NCBI RefSeq assembly: GCF_025821665.1
Contig: NZ_JACKSJ010000235.1
Span: 1 to 64,000, forward strand
From: [Mycobacterium] manitobense
GTDB lineage: Bacteria > Actinomycetota > Actinomycetes > Mycobacteriales > Mycobacteriaceae
Reading direction: 5' to 3'
Length of the DNA stretch: 64,000 bases
Program-made: the position numbers and the translations under genes
In this document: one piece after another, positions 44,176-52,790 of the stretch
Position numbering within the stretch: position 1 is the stretch's first letter
How the letters are laid out: each line of letters begins with the position of its first letter
The notes under the pieces: model-generated
Databases searched by the model: none
The model's input: the letters and a program-made list of their open reading frames with translations, nothing else
Told to the model about the DNA's origin: nothing

Positions 44176-44801
44176 GCGTCGTCCTCGGCCCGATCGCGGT
44201 CGACGCAGCAGACCCGGCGGCGCTGCGCGAGTTCTGGGCGGGCGTGCTCGGCGTCCGGCAGCAACAGCGGTGGCTGCACTTCCAACCGCAGCAGCAAGGC
44301 CCGAAAGCGGTGAAGAACCGCGTGCACCTCGATGTCCGCGTCGACGATCCGGACCGTCTGATCGCACTCGGCGCCCGGCTGATCGCCGCTCATCTGCCCG
44401 GCTGGGTCACGCTCGCCGACATCGAGGGCAACGAGTTCTGCGCCTTCCCGGAGCCGGCGCTGCCCCCCGACGCGCCTGCGGAGGCGTTCGCGGTGTGTAC
44501 CGACAGCGACCGCCCCGAGGCACTGGCGGCGTGGTGGGCGCCGCTGGTTGGTGCTCGTGTCGATGACGGGCCGGACGGCACGCCGCGCTGGCTGCGGGGC
44601 TGTGCGGGCTGGGAGGGTCTGATCTGGAAGTTCGTCCGGGTGGATGACGAGCGGGTCGGGCCGAACCGCTGGCGGCCGACGGTCGTGCGGGGCGCCGGCC
44701 ACCTGGTCGCCGCCGGCGCGGTCGAGGACGGGCCGGATCAGCTGTTCGACCCGCAGGGCAACGAGGTCAGCGTGGCACGCTCAGCGACGTCAGCGGGCTG
44801 A
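44172..44801 (+). CDS. VOC (glyoxalase-like) family protein
   Basis: A 209-aa protein with two vicinal-oxygen-chelate halves: residues 1-105 (IAVDAADPAALREFWAGVL to ADIEGNEFCAFPE) and 110-205 (DRPEALAAWWAPLVG to FDPQGNEVSVA). Family members are metal-dependent isomerases, dioxygenases or antibiotic-binding proteins. The GTG overlaps the monooxygenase stop (GTGA), so it may open or bind the hydroxylated product. The 3' end overlaps the convergent rpf gene by 35 bp. Confidence 0.85.
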   Translation: MSVVLGPIAVDAADPAALREFWAGVLGVRQQQRWLHFQPQQQGPKAVKNRVHLDVRVDDPDRLIALGARLIAAHLPGWVTLADIEGNEFCAFPEPALPPDAPAEAFAVCTDSDRPEALAAWWAPLVGARVDDGPDGTPRWLRGCAGWEGLIWKFVRVDDERVGPNRWRPTVVRGAGHLVAAGAVEDGPDQLFDPQGNEVSVARSATSAG

Positions 44802-45285
44802 GCACCGACGAACACAGCCGGCGCAGGTCGAACAGGCCGAACACGCTCCCGGTGCGGATCGCGTCGCAGCCGCCCGCGGCGGGCGCGGGGGCAGGACCGC
44901 CGACAGTCCAGATCGCCGGCGCACCGCCACGGGGACCGCACTTGGGCCAGGCGCCGATGCCCTGCTTGGCGAGCACCCGTTCGGCCACCCGGATCTGCTC
45001 GGACCGCGGGGCGGTCGCCGGGTTACCCATGCCGCCATGTGCTGCCCAGGTCGACGGCTTGAACTGGAGGCCGCCGTAGTGCCCGTTGCCGGTGTTGGTC
45101 GACCAGTTGCCGCCCGACTCGCATTCGGCGATCGCATCCCAGTTCAGCGAGTCGGCATTCGCCGTCGCCGGGGACAGCAGCATGGGCGCCATGGCGATCG
45201 CCGCCGCTATGGCGGTGAGCCAGCCGACCCGGACCAGCACTTTTCGCAGTGCGCCGATGATGCCGTTCGTGCAGATGACGGTCAT
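44767..45285 (-). CDS. Resuscitation-promoting factor with C-terminal extension
   Basis: A 172-aa secreted muralytic protein. The signal peptide (hydrophobic residues about 18-40, ending ATANA-DS) is followed directly by the Rpf domain: NWDAIAECESGGNWS with the catalytic Glu, GLQFKPSTWAAHGG, ERVLAKQGIGAWPKCG. Rpf proteins are lysozyme-like and restart growth of dormant cells. After the domain there are about 55 extra residues (Ala/Pro-rich, then Leu/Ser-rich with two Cys) not found in RpfE. The second Rpf gene lies 169 bp upstream on the same strand. Confidence 0.9.
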   Translation of the reverse strand: MTVICTNGIIGALRKVLVRVGWLTAIAAAIAMAPMLLSPATANADSLNWDAIAECESGGNWSTNTGNGHYGGLQFKPSTWAAHGGMGNPATAPRSEQIRVAERVLAKQGIGAWPKCGPRGGAPAIWTVGGPAPAPAAGGCDAIRTGSVFGLFDLRRLCSSVLSPLTSLSVPR

Positions 45286-45454
45286 AGCGGTCCTTCCCCG
45301 ACCTCGTGACTTATCCGGTGAGTCGTGTGACCGGCGTCACGCGTTACAGGAGGGGCCGAAGTTCTCAGCGGGGCGGAACGCAGTAGAGGTGCTGGAGAGA
45401 AGAAAGTGGCGGTGCCGGGGTATGCCCGGCACCGCCACCATCAGCTGCGATGAA

Positions 45455-45781
45455 TCAGCCCTGCCCACCGCACACCGGCCATGCGCCGATGCCCTGGCTG
45501 TTGAGCACGTTCTCGGCCACGCGGATCTGCTCCTCGCGCGAGGCATGGTGCGGCATGCCGGAGCCGCCGTTGCCCTTCCAGGTGCCCAGGGCGAACTGCA
45601 GGCCGCCGTAGTAGCCGTTTCCGGTGTTGGTCGACCAGTTGTTGCCGGACTCGCAGGAGGCAACGGCGTCCCAGTTGACGCCGCTGTCCGCATTCGCGGT
45701 ACCGGTCGCCAGTGCCATCGGGGCCACGGCGAGCGCCCCGGCGATGGTGGCCAGCCCAAACGTCTTGCGGATGTTCTTCAA
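45455..45781 (-). CDS. rpfE: Resuscitation-promoting factor, RpfE-like
   Basis: A 108-aa secreted protein: signal peptide (LKNIRKTFGLATIAGALAV to GTANA) and a bare Rpf domain (NWDAVASCESGNNWS, NGYYGGLQFALGTW, ENVLNSQGIGAWPVCGGQG) whose C-terminus is close to M. tuberculosis RpfE. It lacks the Pro-rich linker of RpfE. TTG 45781 was chosen because AAAGGA lies 6-7 nt upstream and the signal peptide then has normal length; ATG 45841 would add 20 arginine-rich residues from the leader. It hydrolyses peptidoglycan outside the membrane. Confidence 0.85.
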   Translation of the reverse strand: MKNIRKTFGLATIAGALAVAPMALATGTANADSGVNWDAVASCESGNNWSTNTGNGYYGGLQFALGTWKGNGGSGMPHHASREEQIRVAENVLNSQGIGAWPVCGGQG

Positions 45782-45975
45782 GTTCGATCCTTTCGCCAAG
45801 CGCGCGCCGGCGACGGCCCCGGAAGGGTCGCGTCGCCTCACAGGAGGCTGGGAAGCCGGGGCGTGCCGTCTCGGTCAGGCACGCCAGGGGCGGCGATCTC
45901 GCCCCGCCGGGTGGATCCCGGCGGCCGCGGGGTGTCCCCACCCGTACGCGGACCCGCTCACACGCAGGTTCTCGG
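45782..45975 (-). promoter_or_regulatory. Folded leader of the rpf gene (candidate riboswitch)
   Basis: A -10-like TAATTT at 45986-45981 (minus strand) would give a leader of about 190 nt. It holds a chain of hairpins: GGGG/CCCC (45929-45939), an 8-bp stem at 45904-45924, a short one at 45892-45903, and GGCGTGCC/GGCACGCC (45860-45885). In actinobacteria several rpf genes carry c-di-AMP (ydaO-type) riboswitches, and the ACGGGTGGGGAC segment recalls that class. The later conserved core is not clear, so the class is only suggested. Confidence 0.4.
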
Positions 45976-46834
45976 TGTTGAAATTATTTGCTCCAATTCC
46001 GAAGCCGGGTCGAACCGTACAAAACCGATTCGAGAGAAGTCATATCGTCCTCACACCGATCCCGGTTTGATCACGGACAGATCACGACGCCGACCCAGCG
46101 CATGCTTGTGCAGGTCAGCGGCGGTATCGACGCGGACCGCAATATCGTTACGCTCGCGAATGATCGTGAGGCAGTTCACGCACAAAATGTGACCTGGGTT
46201 ACCCGCTTCGGGAGCAATCGGCGGCCGAATCGGGTTTGTGCGGCAACATCAACGGGTATCGGATCGGCCTTCTGCCGCCAAAACCGGGCACTTCGTGGCG
46301 AGCCGGTTCGCTGACGGCTGTTGTGTGTGCAAAAGCGGATGCTGTAGGAGTCGTGCTGTCGCACAACGTGATCGGCCATGAGCCGTCGGTGCTCCAAGCG
46401 CGACGACACCGGCCGGAGCCGGAGGGCACGCCGGCCGAAGGCGGCCGGGTGCCCCCGGCACGCAACGGGTTTCGGCATCTCTCGAAATCTCGCGAGGGGA
46501 TGCCTCACTCGGTCCCGTCCGCTGGGTCCGGCACCGTCACCGGGCGGATCCAGGACCGACCCCTCGTCACGACATCGCCCGGACAGACGCGTCGTCCTGC
46601 ACGCGCCTCGGGAAACGTCTTCCCGGCAACGACATCAACCGCAGGTCAAGCGAAATTCCGTACGGCGCAGGCACATCGGATCCCCCGTGCCGCCGCAGGG
46701 CGGTAATTCGACCGCCGAAACATTGAAATTGCCGCCACTGAATAACGGCACCGAATCCGGCGCATTCGACGATGACGGCGAAATAGGAGCGTCCGGGCTG
46801 TTGAATTCAGCTATTCACGGCAATTTGCTGGAGT
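45976..46834. other. 0.86-kb intergenic region without convincing gene
   Basis: The short open frames here lack homology-like composition, have no good ribosome-binding sites, and conflict in frame. Contents: the upstream end of the rpf promoter; an imperfect palindrome GTGACC-TG-GGTTAC at 46189-46202, which also reads as GTAAC/GTCAC half-sites; a strong hairpin at 46424-46454; and an A/T-richer stretch at about 46690-46830. It may hold a small RNA or remains of a lost gene. Confidence 0.5.
46424..46454. repeat. Strong hairpin in the rpf-mobA gap
   Basis: GGGCAC and CCGGCCG (with one bulged G at 46430) pair with CGGCCGG and GTGCCC around an AAGG loop, giving 13 base pairs. No T run follows on either strand. 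It could terminate a transcript, be part of a small RNA, or act as a protein site. Confidence 0.5.
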
Positions 46835-47440
46835 TCACTGGTGGCTGAGTCGGCCGAGATCGGAGGAGGTGTTGACGTTGGTCAGCGCCCGTTGTTCCGG
46901 CATGACGATGCGCTGGGTGTCGACGCGGTCCACCAGAGCTCGCATGCTACGTTCCCCGGCCGCCACGAGTGTCGAGATGCGCTCGTGCAGTGCGGTCCGG
47001 TACACGCCTGCCAGGTAGTGGTCACGGCCGTCCCAGGGCAGCACGACGTCGGGGCGCAGCCGTGCCGCCGGGCCGGCGAGGGCGTCGATGAGATCGACCG
47101 AGAGGTATGGCATGTCCACCGCGCAGACGAAGGCCCACTCCAGCCCCGCCTCGGCGGCGGCACGCAGGCCGCGGCCGGTGGCCAGGAGGGGTCCGACGCC
47201 GCGTTCCTCGTCGCGCAGCACCGACGGCTCGGGTGCGATGTCGAATACGGGCAGCCGCTGGCCGGGAGCCGCCATGACCAGCACCGGCGCACAACGACCG
47301 CTGACAGCGGCCACCACGGTCTCGACCAAAGTGGCGGGTCCCGCCGGGCCGTCGATGACCAGAGTGGCCTTGTCGCGTCCCATCCGCCGGGACGCTCCGC
47401 CGGCCAGTACGACTGCGGCGAGCGGCACGGCGGGCGTCAC
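46835..47440 (-). CDS. mobA: Molybdenum cofactor guanylyltransferase
   Basis: A 201-aa nucleotidyltransferase joining GMP to molybdopterin. The GTP-binding motif LAGGASRRMGRDKA is near residues 12-25 and CAVDMPYLS is near 90. GTG 47440 gives the length of Rv2453c; the frame continues upstream into korB but with arginine-rich shadow sequence. It lies 10 bp after the korB stop, so korA-korB-mobA form one transcript as in M. tuberculosis. Confidence 0.9.
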   Translation of the reverse strand: MTPAVPLAAVVLAGGASRRMGRDKATLVIDGPAGPATLVETVVAAVSGRCAPVLVMAAPGQRLPVFDIAPEPSVLRDEERGVGPLLATGRGLRAAAEAGLEWAFVCAVDMPYLSVDLIDALAGPAARLRPDVVLPWDGRDHYLAGVYRTALHERISTLVAAGERSMRALVDRVDTQRIVMPEQRALTNVNTSSDLGRLSHQ

Positions 47441-47450
47441 CTCTGCGACG

Positions 47451-48527
47451 TTAGTCGACGGTCCAGGTGTCCCTGCCGCGAAGCAGCGATTGCAGTGCGG
47501 CCGTGTCGTGCGGGCGCGCCTCGCGGGCCGCACGGACCTGCCCGCGGGCGGCATCGTCGTACGTGGGCCTGCTGACCTGGCGGAAAATGCCCATCACCAT
47601 GTGCTCGAGGTTCTGCTCACTCAACCGCGACAGGGCGAAGGCGTACGCAGGATCGTCGATCTGGGCGTTGTGCACCACGATCTCGTCGGCGGACACGTCG
47701 GCGGTCTTGGCGACCTCCAGGCCGTATCCGGACTTGACCACGCAGTACTCCCCGTCTGCGCCGAAGACGATCGGCTCGCCGTGGGTGAGGTTGATCAGGC
47801 GCTCTTCGGCGCCCTCCTTGCGCAGCGCGTCGAACGAGCCGTCGTTGAAGATCGGGCAGTCCTGCATGATCTCCACCAGGGCTGCACCCCGGTGCGCAGC
47901 GGCGCCGCGGAGCACCTCGGAGAGGCCCTTGCGGTCCGAGTCGAGCGCCCGGCCGACGAAGGTGGCCTCGGCGCCCAGTGCGAGTGACACCGGGTTGAAC
48001 GGGTAGTCCAGCGAGCCCATCGGCGTCGACTTGGTGATCTTGCCGACCTCGGAGGTCGGCGAGTACTGGCCCTTGGTCAGACCGTAGATCCGGTTGTTGA
48101 ACAGCAGGATCGTCAGGTTGATGTTGCGGCGCAGCGCGTGGATCAGGTGGTTGCCACCGATCGACAGCGCATCGCCGTCACCGGTCACCACCCACACCGA
48201 CAGGTCCTCGCGGGCCAGTGCCAGGCCGGTGGCGATGGTCGGCGCCCGGCCGTGGATCGAGTGGAACCCGTAGGTCTCCAGGTAGTACGGGAACCGGCTC
48301 GAGCAGCCGATGCCGCTGACGAAGGCGATGTTCTCCCGCCGCAGCCCGAGTTCGGGCAGGAAGTTCCGGATCGTGTTGAGGATGACGTAGTCACCGCAAC
48401 CGGGGCACCAGCGGACCTCCTGGTCGCTGGTGAAGTCCTTGCCCTTCTGCGGCTGGTCCGTCGTCGGCACATGAGCCGTCTTGGACAGCGGGGTCAGGTT
48501 CAGATCGGATCCGACTAGGTCGGTCAT
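47451..48527 (-). CDS. korB: 2-oxoglutarate:ferredoxin oxidoreductase, beta subunit
   Basis: A 358-aa subunit holding thiamine diphosphate and a 4Fe-4S cluster. Cys41 and Cys44 (WCPGCGDYV) and Cys75 (GIGCSSRF) are cluster ligands; GDGDALSIGGNH binds ThDP/Mg. With KorA it converts 2-oxoglutarate plus CoA to succinyl-CoA, reducing ferredoxin. In M. tuberculosis it gives an alternative to the NAD-linked 2-oxoglutarate dehydrogenase. Its start overlaps the korA stop by 4 nt (ATGA). Confidence 0.96.
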   Translation of the reverse strand: MTDLVGSDLNLTPLSKTAHVPTTDQPQKGKDFTSDQEVRWCPGCGDYVILNTIRNFLPELGLRRENIAFVSGIGCSSRFPYYLETYGFHSIHGRAPTIATGLALAREDLSVWVVTGDGDALSIGGNHLIHALRRNINLTILLFNNRIYGLTKGQYSPTSEVGKITKSTPMGSLDYPFNPVSLALGAEATFVGRALDSDRKGLSEVLRGAAAHRGAALVEIMQDCPIFNDGSFDALRKEGAEERLINLTHGEPIVFGADGEYCVVKSGYGLEVAKTADVSADEIVVHNAQIDDPAYAFALSRLSEQNLEHMVMGIFRQVSRPTYDDAARGQVRAAREARPHDTAALQSLLRGRDTWTVD

Positions 48528-50509
48528 GCTTTCACTCCCACACCGGTCGCATCGGTTTCCACGTCGTCCTGCCCGGGGCCCTCGATGGTGGCCGCGGCCA
48601 GTCGTGCGAACTTGGCCTTGTCGATTTCCTTCTCCGCGAGTGTGCCCTCCAGGGCGGCGTCGATGATGCCCTCGACCTCGTCGGCCAGGAACGCCATGCC
48701 CTCCACCTTGGTCACCGACTGCACGTCGATGAGGAACTTGGCGCGCAGCAGCATCGCGAGCTGGCCCAGGTTCATCTCCGGCAGCACCACCTTCGGGTAG
48801 CGACGCAGCACGTCACCGAGGTTGGCGGGGAACGGGTTCATGTGCCGGATGTGCGCCTGGGCGACACTGATGCCGTTGCGCCGCGCCCGCCGGCACGCCT
48901 CGCCGATGGGGCCGTACGAGCTGCCCCAGCCCAGCATCAGCAGTTCGGCGTCCCCGCTGGGATCGTCGACCTCGAGGTCGGGCACCGCGATGCCGTCGAC
49001 CTTGGCTTGGCGCAACCGCACCATCAGGTCGTGGTTCTTCGGCTCGTAGGAGATGTTGCCCGAACCGTTGGCGGCTTCCAACCCGCCGATGCGGTGCTCC
49101 AGACCGGGTGTGCCGGGGACCGCGAACTGGCGGGCCAGCGTCTCGGGATCACGGGCGTACGGCTGGAACGGCTCGCCTGTCTTGGCGAAGGTGTGCTCGA
49201 TCGACGGATAGGTGGTGATGTCCGGGATCCGCCACGGCTCCGAGCCGTTGGCGATCGCGCCGTCGGAGAGGATGACCACCGGGGTGTGGTAGCCGATCGC
49301 GATCCGGACGGCCTCGACGGCGACGTCGAAGCAGTCCGACGGAGAGCGCGGTGCCAGCACGGCGACCGGTGACTCACCGTTGCGGCCATAGAGCACCTGG
49401 AGCAGATCGGCCTGTTCGGTCTTGGTCGGCAGACCGGTCGACGGACCGCCGCGCTGCACGTCGATGACGATCAGCGGCAGTTCTGTCATCACGGCCAGAC
49501 CCATCGCCTCCGACTTGAGCGAGATGCCCGGGCCGGAGGTGCTGGTCACACCGAGTGCGCCGCCGTAGGAGGCGCCGATGGCCGCGCCGATGCCTGCGAT
49601 CTCGTCCTCGGCCTGGAACGTCAGCACGTTGAAGTTCTTGTGCTTGGACAGTTCGTGCAGGATGTCCGAGGCCGGGGTGATCGGGTAGGTGCCGAGCACC
49701 ACCTGCAGGTTGCTGAGCTGTCCGGCCGCCACGATGCCGTAGGCGAGCGCGGTGTTGCCGGAGATCTGCCGGTAGTCGCCGGACTTGAGCTTGGCGGGCG
49801 AGACCTCGTAGGTGGTGGCGAAGGCCTCGGTGGTCTCACCGAAGTTCCAGCCGGCCTTCAGCGCGAGCACGTTGGCCTCGGCGACGTCGGGCTTGCGGCC
49901 GAACTTCTCCCGGATGAAGGCCTCGCTCTGATGCAGTTCGCGGCCGTACATCCAGGACAGCAGGCCGAGGGCGAACATGTTCTTCGCGCGCTGGCCGTCC
50001 TTCTTGGTCGCGCCGATCGCCTCCACCGCGCCGAGTGTCAGGGTGGTCATCGGAACGGCCTGCACGACGTAGTCGGACAGCTCGTCGTTCTCCAGCGGAT
50101 TGGCCTCGTAGCCGACCTTGGCCAGGTTGCGCTTGGTGAATTCGTCGGAGTTCGCGATCACCAGACCACCGCGCGGGAGGTCGCCCACGTTGGCCTTGAG
50201 CGCCGCGGGATTCATCGCGACCAGGACGTCCGGGCGGTCACCCGCGGTGAGGATGTCGTAGTCGGCGATCTGGATCTGGAACGACGAGACGCCGGGCAGC
50301 GTGCCCTGAGGTGCACGGATCTCGGCGGGGTAGTTCGGCTGCGTCGCGAGGTCGTTGCCGAACAACGCCGCCTCGGAGGTGAACCGGTCACCGGTCAACT
50401 GCATGCCGTCGCCGGAGTCACCGGCGAATCGGATGACGACTTTCTCCAGCTTCTGCCGTGGCTGTGCTGGACTGGCTGCCGGACCAGCTGCGTTGCCGTT
50501 CGAGCCCAT
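48524..50509 (-). CDS. korA: 2-oxoglutarate:ferredoxin oxidoreductase, alpha subunit
   Basis: A 661-aa fused gamma-alpha subunit: gamma domain first (KVVIRFAGDSGDGMQLTGD), then the alpha pyrimidine-binding domain (TYPITPASDILHELSKH) and a C-terminal domain (NPFPANLGDVLRRYPKVVLPEMNLGQL). The ATG at 50509 (MGSNGNAAG) was chosen by comparison with Rv2455c; an open frame extends 40 codons upstream. It heads korA-korB-mobA. Upstream lies a 343-bp gap with a weak IdeR-like sequence. Confidence 0.95.
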   Translation of the reverse strand: MGSNGNAAGPAASPAQPRQKLEKVVIRFAGDSGDGMQLTGDRFTSEAALFGNDLATQPNYPAEIRAPQGTLPGVSSFQIQIADYDILTAGDRPDVLVAMNPAALKANVGDLPRGGLVIANSDEFTKRNLAKVGYEANPLENDELSDYVVQAVPMTTLTLGAVEAIGATKKDGQRAKNMFALGLLSWMYGRELHQSEAFIREKFGRKPDVAEANVLALKAGWNFGETTEAFATTYEVSPAKLKSGDYRQISGNTALAYGIVAAGQLSNLQVVLGTYPITPASDILHELSKHKNFNVLTFQAEDEIAGIGAAIGASYGGALGVTSTSGPGISLKSEAMGLAVMTELPLIVIDVQRGGPSTGLPTKTEQADLLQVLYGRNGESPVAVLAPRSPSDCFDVAVEAVRIAIGYHTPVVILSDGAIANGSEPWRIPDITTYPSIEHTFAKTGEPFQPYARDPETLARQFAVPGTPGLEHRIGGLEAANGSGNISYEPKNHDLMVRLRQAKVDGIAVPDLEVDDPSGDAELLMLGWGSSYGPIGEACRRARRNGISVAQAHIRHMNPFPANLGDVLRRYPKVVLPEMNLGQLAMLLRAKFLIDVQSVTKVEGMAFLADEVEGIIDAALEGTLAEKEIDKAKFARLAAATIEGPGQDDVETDATGVGVKA

Positions 50510-50852
50510 CCCCCTGCCTTTCCCGGGTCGTGGTGCTGTGATCGAGTCGCGGTCAATGACTACCCGCCGCCGGGCGGAACCCACGGAGGTCTCGGCTTCG
50601 CGCAGCGGCGCGTCGCCGTTTGATGTCACTGTCAGTACCGATTATTGCACTTCTCTTAGGCGAGGCTTTACCACACACACCCGCAGGTCGCCGGGCCACG
50701 TCGGTAGTATTCGCTGCTCAGTGACGTGAAAGACAAGTTGACACCCGTCAATGTGTGTCGTTGGTCACGTTTTCACGTGTTGTCATTTCTAAGGAAAAGT
50801 TACCCATCGGTAGCACCTGGCTAGCACTGCTGAGCAGCTGCTCAGCAGCACG
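50510..50852. promoter_or_regulatory. korA upstream region
   Basis: No gene is credible here. The part next to korA is A/T-richer (TGCAATAAT on the minus strand is an extended -10 candidate near 50643-50651). A 19-bp stretch at 50657-50675 matches the IdeR iron box at 13 of 19 positions by my count, too weak to claim alone. A 22-bp palindrome at 50827-50848 lies near the PfkB gene. Confidence 0.35.
50827..50848. repeat. 22-bp perfect palindrome behind the PfkB gene
   Basis: Each half reads CTGCTGAGCAG. It stands 4 bp beyond the stop codon of the PfkB kinase gene, so a hairpin in its mRNA (terminator or stability element) is the simplest reading; a two-fold protein site is the alternative. 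No T run follows. Confidence 0.55.
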
Positions 50853-51698
50853 TCAGGGCCGTCCGACGGGTTCTTTCTGGCGGCGCTTGTCGAGTTCGCG
50901 CGCCACCAGCTCACTGGCCAGCGCGACGGCCTCGTGGGGAACCGCGCCCGCCGACCTGTTCGCGGTGTAGCAGGCGGTGAACATGTCGCCGGCGCCTGTG
51001 GTCTGCACGCCGCTCACCTGCCACGCCGCGGGCACCCTGATCACCGAACCGTCGGTGTAGACGTCGCAGCCCTCGGACCCGAAGGTCACCAGGATCTCGG
51101 GCACTCCGAGCCGTTCGGCGGTCGACGCGTCGAACTCGCCGTCCGCGACGATCACCGCCTCGTCCTCGGCGAGCTTGAGGACTGCGAGGTGCGGCAGCAT
51201 CTCCTCGCTGAAGTGCCGGTCCAGCGTCAGCGGTCCCAGCCGGTCGGCCCGCACCAGCCCCTGTCCGTCGTAGACGATCCGGTGCCCGCGGCGGGCGAGC
51301 AGCGCGAGCGTCTCGGCGGGGAAGTCCCCTCGCAGCAGCGGGGCGAGATGGATCCAGGTGGTGTCCGGGTCGGCGGCCGCGATCTCCGCCTCACCCCACA
51401 CCGGCCCGATGGCCTCGACGGTCATCGTGCGGTGGTCGACGTCCACGTAGTCGAGCCGGAAGCTGCTGGTGCGCCGTCCGGGCAGGACGCGGAGGAAGGC
51501 GCCGAACCGGTCGACCAGCGGATCGAACAGCGCGTGGTCGCGCTCGGCGGCCATGCCGATGATGCGTCCCGGCCCCGCCATCGCCTCGAGGGCGACGCCG
51601 GCGAAGGACGCACAGCCTCCCGGGCTCGGCGCCGCGCCGTTGATCACGTCGACGGCGAGGTTCCCCATCACGGTCACCCCGCCGACGAGCTGTCGCAC
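50853..51698 (-). CDS. PfkB family carbohydrate kinase
   Basis: A 281-aa PfkB kinase. The N-terminal signature is shifted (GNLAVDVINGAAPSPGG) and the catalytic loop TTGAGDMFTA lies near residues 232-241. It is shorter than ribokinase and lacks a clear lid, so the substrate cannot be guessed from sequence. It lies 87 bp downstream of the LacI-type regulator gene on the same strand and is divergent from the PhyH operon, so it may phosphorylate a product of that pathway. IolC in this window is a different gene (62549-63520). Confidence 0.85.
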   Translation of the reverse strand: MRQLVGGVTVMGNLAVDVINGAAPSPGGCASFAGVALEAMAGPGRIIGMAAERDHALFDPLVDRFGAFLRVLPGRRTSSFRLDYVDVDHRTMTVEAIGPVWGEAEIAAADPDTTWIHLAPLLRGDFPAETLALLARRGHRIVYDGQGLVRADRLGPLTLDRHFSEEMLPHLAVLKLAEDEAVIVADGEFDASTAERLGVPEILVTFGSEGCDVYTDGSVIRVPAAWQVSGVQTTGAGDMFTACYTANRSAGAVPHEAVALASELVARELDKRRQKEPVGRP

Positions 51699-51785
51699 CG
51701 CTGCCCCTCCCCGTTCACCCTGTGGCCACCTCGGGCCGTGGCGCGAAATGTTATCGGGGATTGTCTCCCGACGACGACTCCATCG

Positions 51786-52790
51786 TCACACCGGCAGGTT
51801 GAAGGGGGTGACGACCTGGATGGGCGCCGGCCGCACGGGTTCGGCGGGCAGCGCTCCCCGCTGCGCCAGGATCGACCGGATCGCCAGCCGCGCGTCGGCG
51901 CGCAGGTCGTTGTGCAGGACCACCGAGATCCTCCCGTCCCGCAGCAGCCGCAGGTTGTCGGCGTCGAGGTCGTGGGCGATGAACGCCCGGCAGCGCCGGC
52001 CGACCTTCTCGAACGCCGCCACCGTGGCGGTGTTGCCGCCGCCGACCGAGTACACCGCCTCGATGGCGGGGTGCCGGTCGAGCGCCTCGAGCACCAGCCG
52101 CTCGTTGGTCGCGTCGATACCGTCGCTGTCGCTGACCTCGACGATGCCCCGGCCCGAGCCGCGCAGGGCCGAGCGGAAGCCGACCTCACGTTCGCCTTCG
52201 CCGCGGAACACCGTGCGGCTCAACGTGATCAGTACGTCGGATCGCGACGCGCCCAGCCACTGGTCCATCAGGTAGGCCGCGGTCACCCCCGCGCCGTGGT
52301 TGTCGATGCCGACGTACCCGGACCGCGCGCTGGCGGGCACGTCGGTGGCGTAGGTGACCACCGGGACGCCCGCGGCCACCAGCCGGTCGACGGCCGCGGC
52401 GACCTCCGGATCGTCCTGCGCCTTGAGCACCACGCCGTGGCTGCCACGGATGCGGGCCAGCGCGTCGACCATCTGTGCGGTCTCCCCCGACTCCCACAGA
52501 TGGAAGCGCGCCCGCACCATCGCCGGCGCGAAGGCGGGCAGTTCCGCCTCGACGGCCGTGCGGAAGGCGTCGGAGAACCGCCGAGGGGTCTGCATCACCA
52601 CGTCGATCAGGTAGCGCCTGCCGTTCAGCCGCAGCTGCGCCCGCTGCTTGTCCAGGTCGGCGATCGCCTGCGCCACCTCCGCGCGGGTGTTCTCCCGGAC
52701 GCCGGCACGGTTGTTGAGCACGCGGTCGACGGTCGCCTCGCTCAGCCCGGCCTGCTGGGCGATCTCGCGGACCTTGTAGCGGTGCGCCAT
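51786..52790 (-). CDS. LacI family transcriptional regulator
   Basis: A 334-aa regulator: N-terminal helix-turn-helix (YKVREIAQQAGLSEATVDRVLNN has the LacI pattern but VDRVLNN replaces the usual VSRVLN) and a periplasmic-binding-protein-like sensor domain (VDVVMQTPRRFSDAF, VVTYATDVPASARSGYVGIDN, GGGNTATVAAF). The sensor resembles those for sugars and polyols. It is divergent from the PhyH operon with 95 bp between, a normal arrangement for a local repressor or activator. The kinase gene follows downstream. Confidence 0.9.
   Translation of the reverse strand: MAHRYKVREIAQQAGLSEATVDRVLNNRAGVRENTRAEVAQAIADLDKQRAQLRLNGRRYLIDVVMQTPRRFSDAFRTAVEAELPAFAPAMVRARFHLWESGETAQMVDALARIRGSHGVVLKAQDDPEVAAAVDRLVAAGVPVVTYATDVPASARSGYVGIDNHGAGVTAAYLMDQWLGASRSDVLITLSRTVFRGEGEREVGFRSALRGSGRGIVEVSDSDGIDATNERLVLEALDRHPAIEAVYSVGGGNTATVAAFEKVGRRCRAFIAHDLDADNLRLLRDGRISVVLHNDLRADARLAIRSILAQRGALPAEPVRPAPIQVVTPFNLPV

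Noticed and set aside
46236..46848. Two 156-codon frames in the rpf-mobA gap
   Set aside because: They overlap each other in different frames, are rich in Arg/Pro/Ser, and have no ribosome-binding site.
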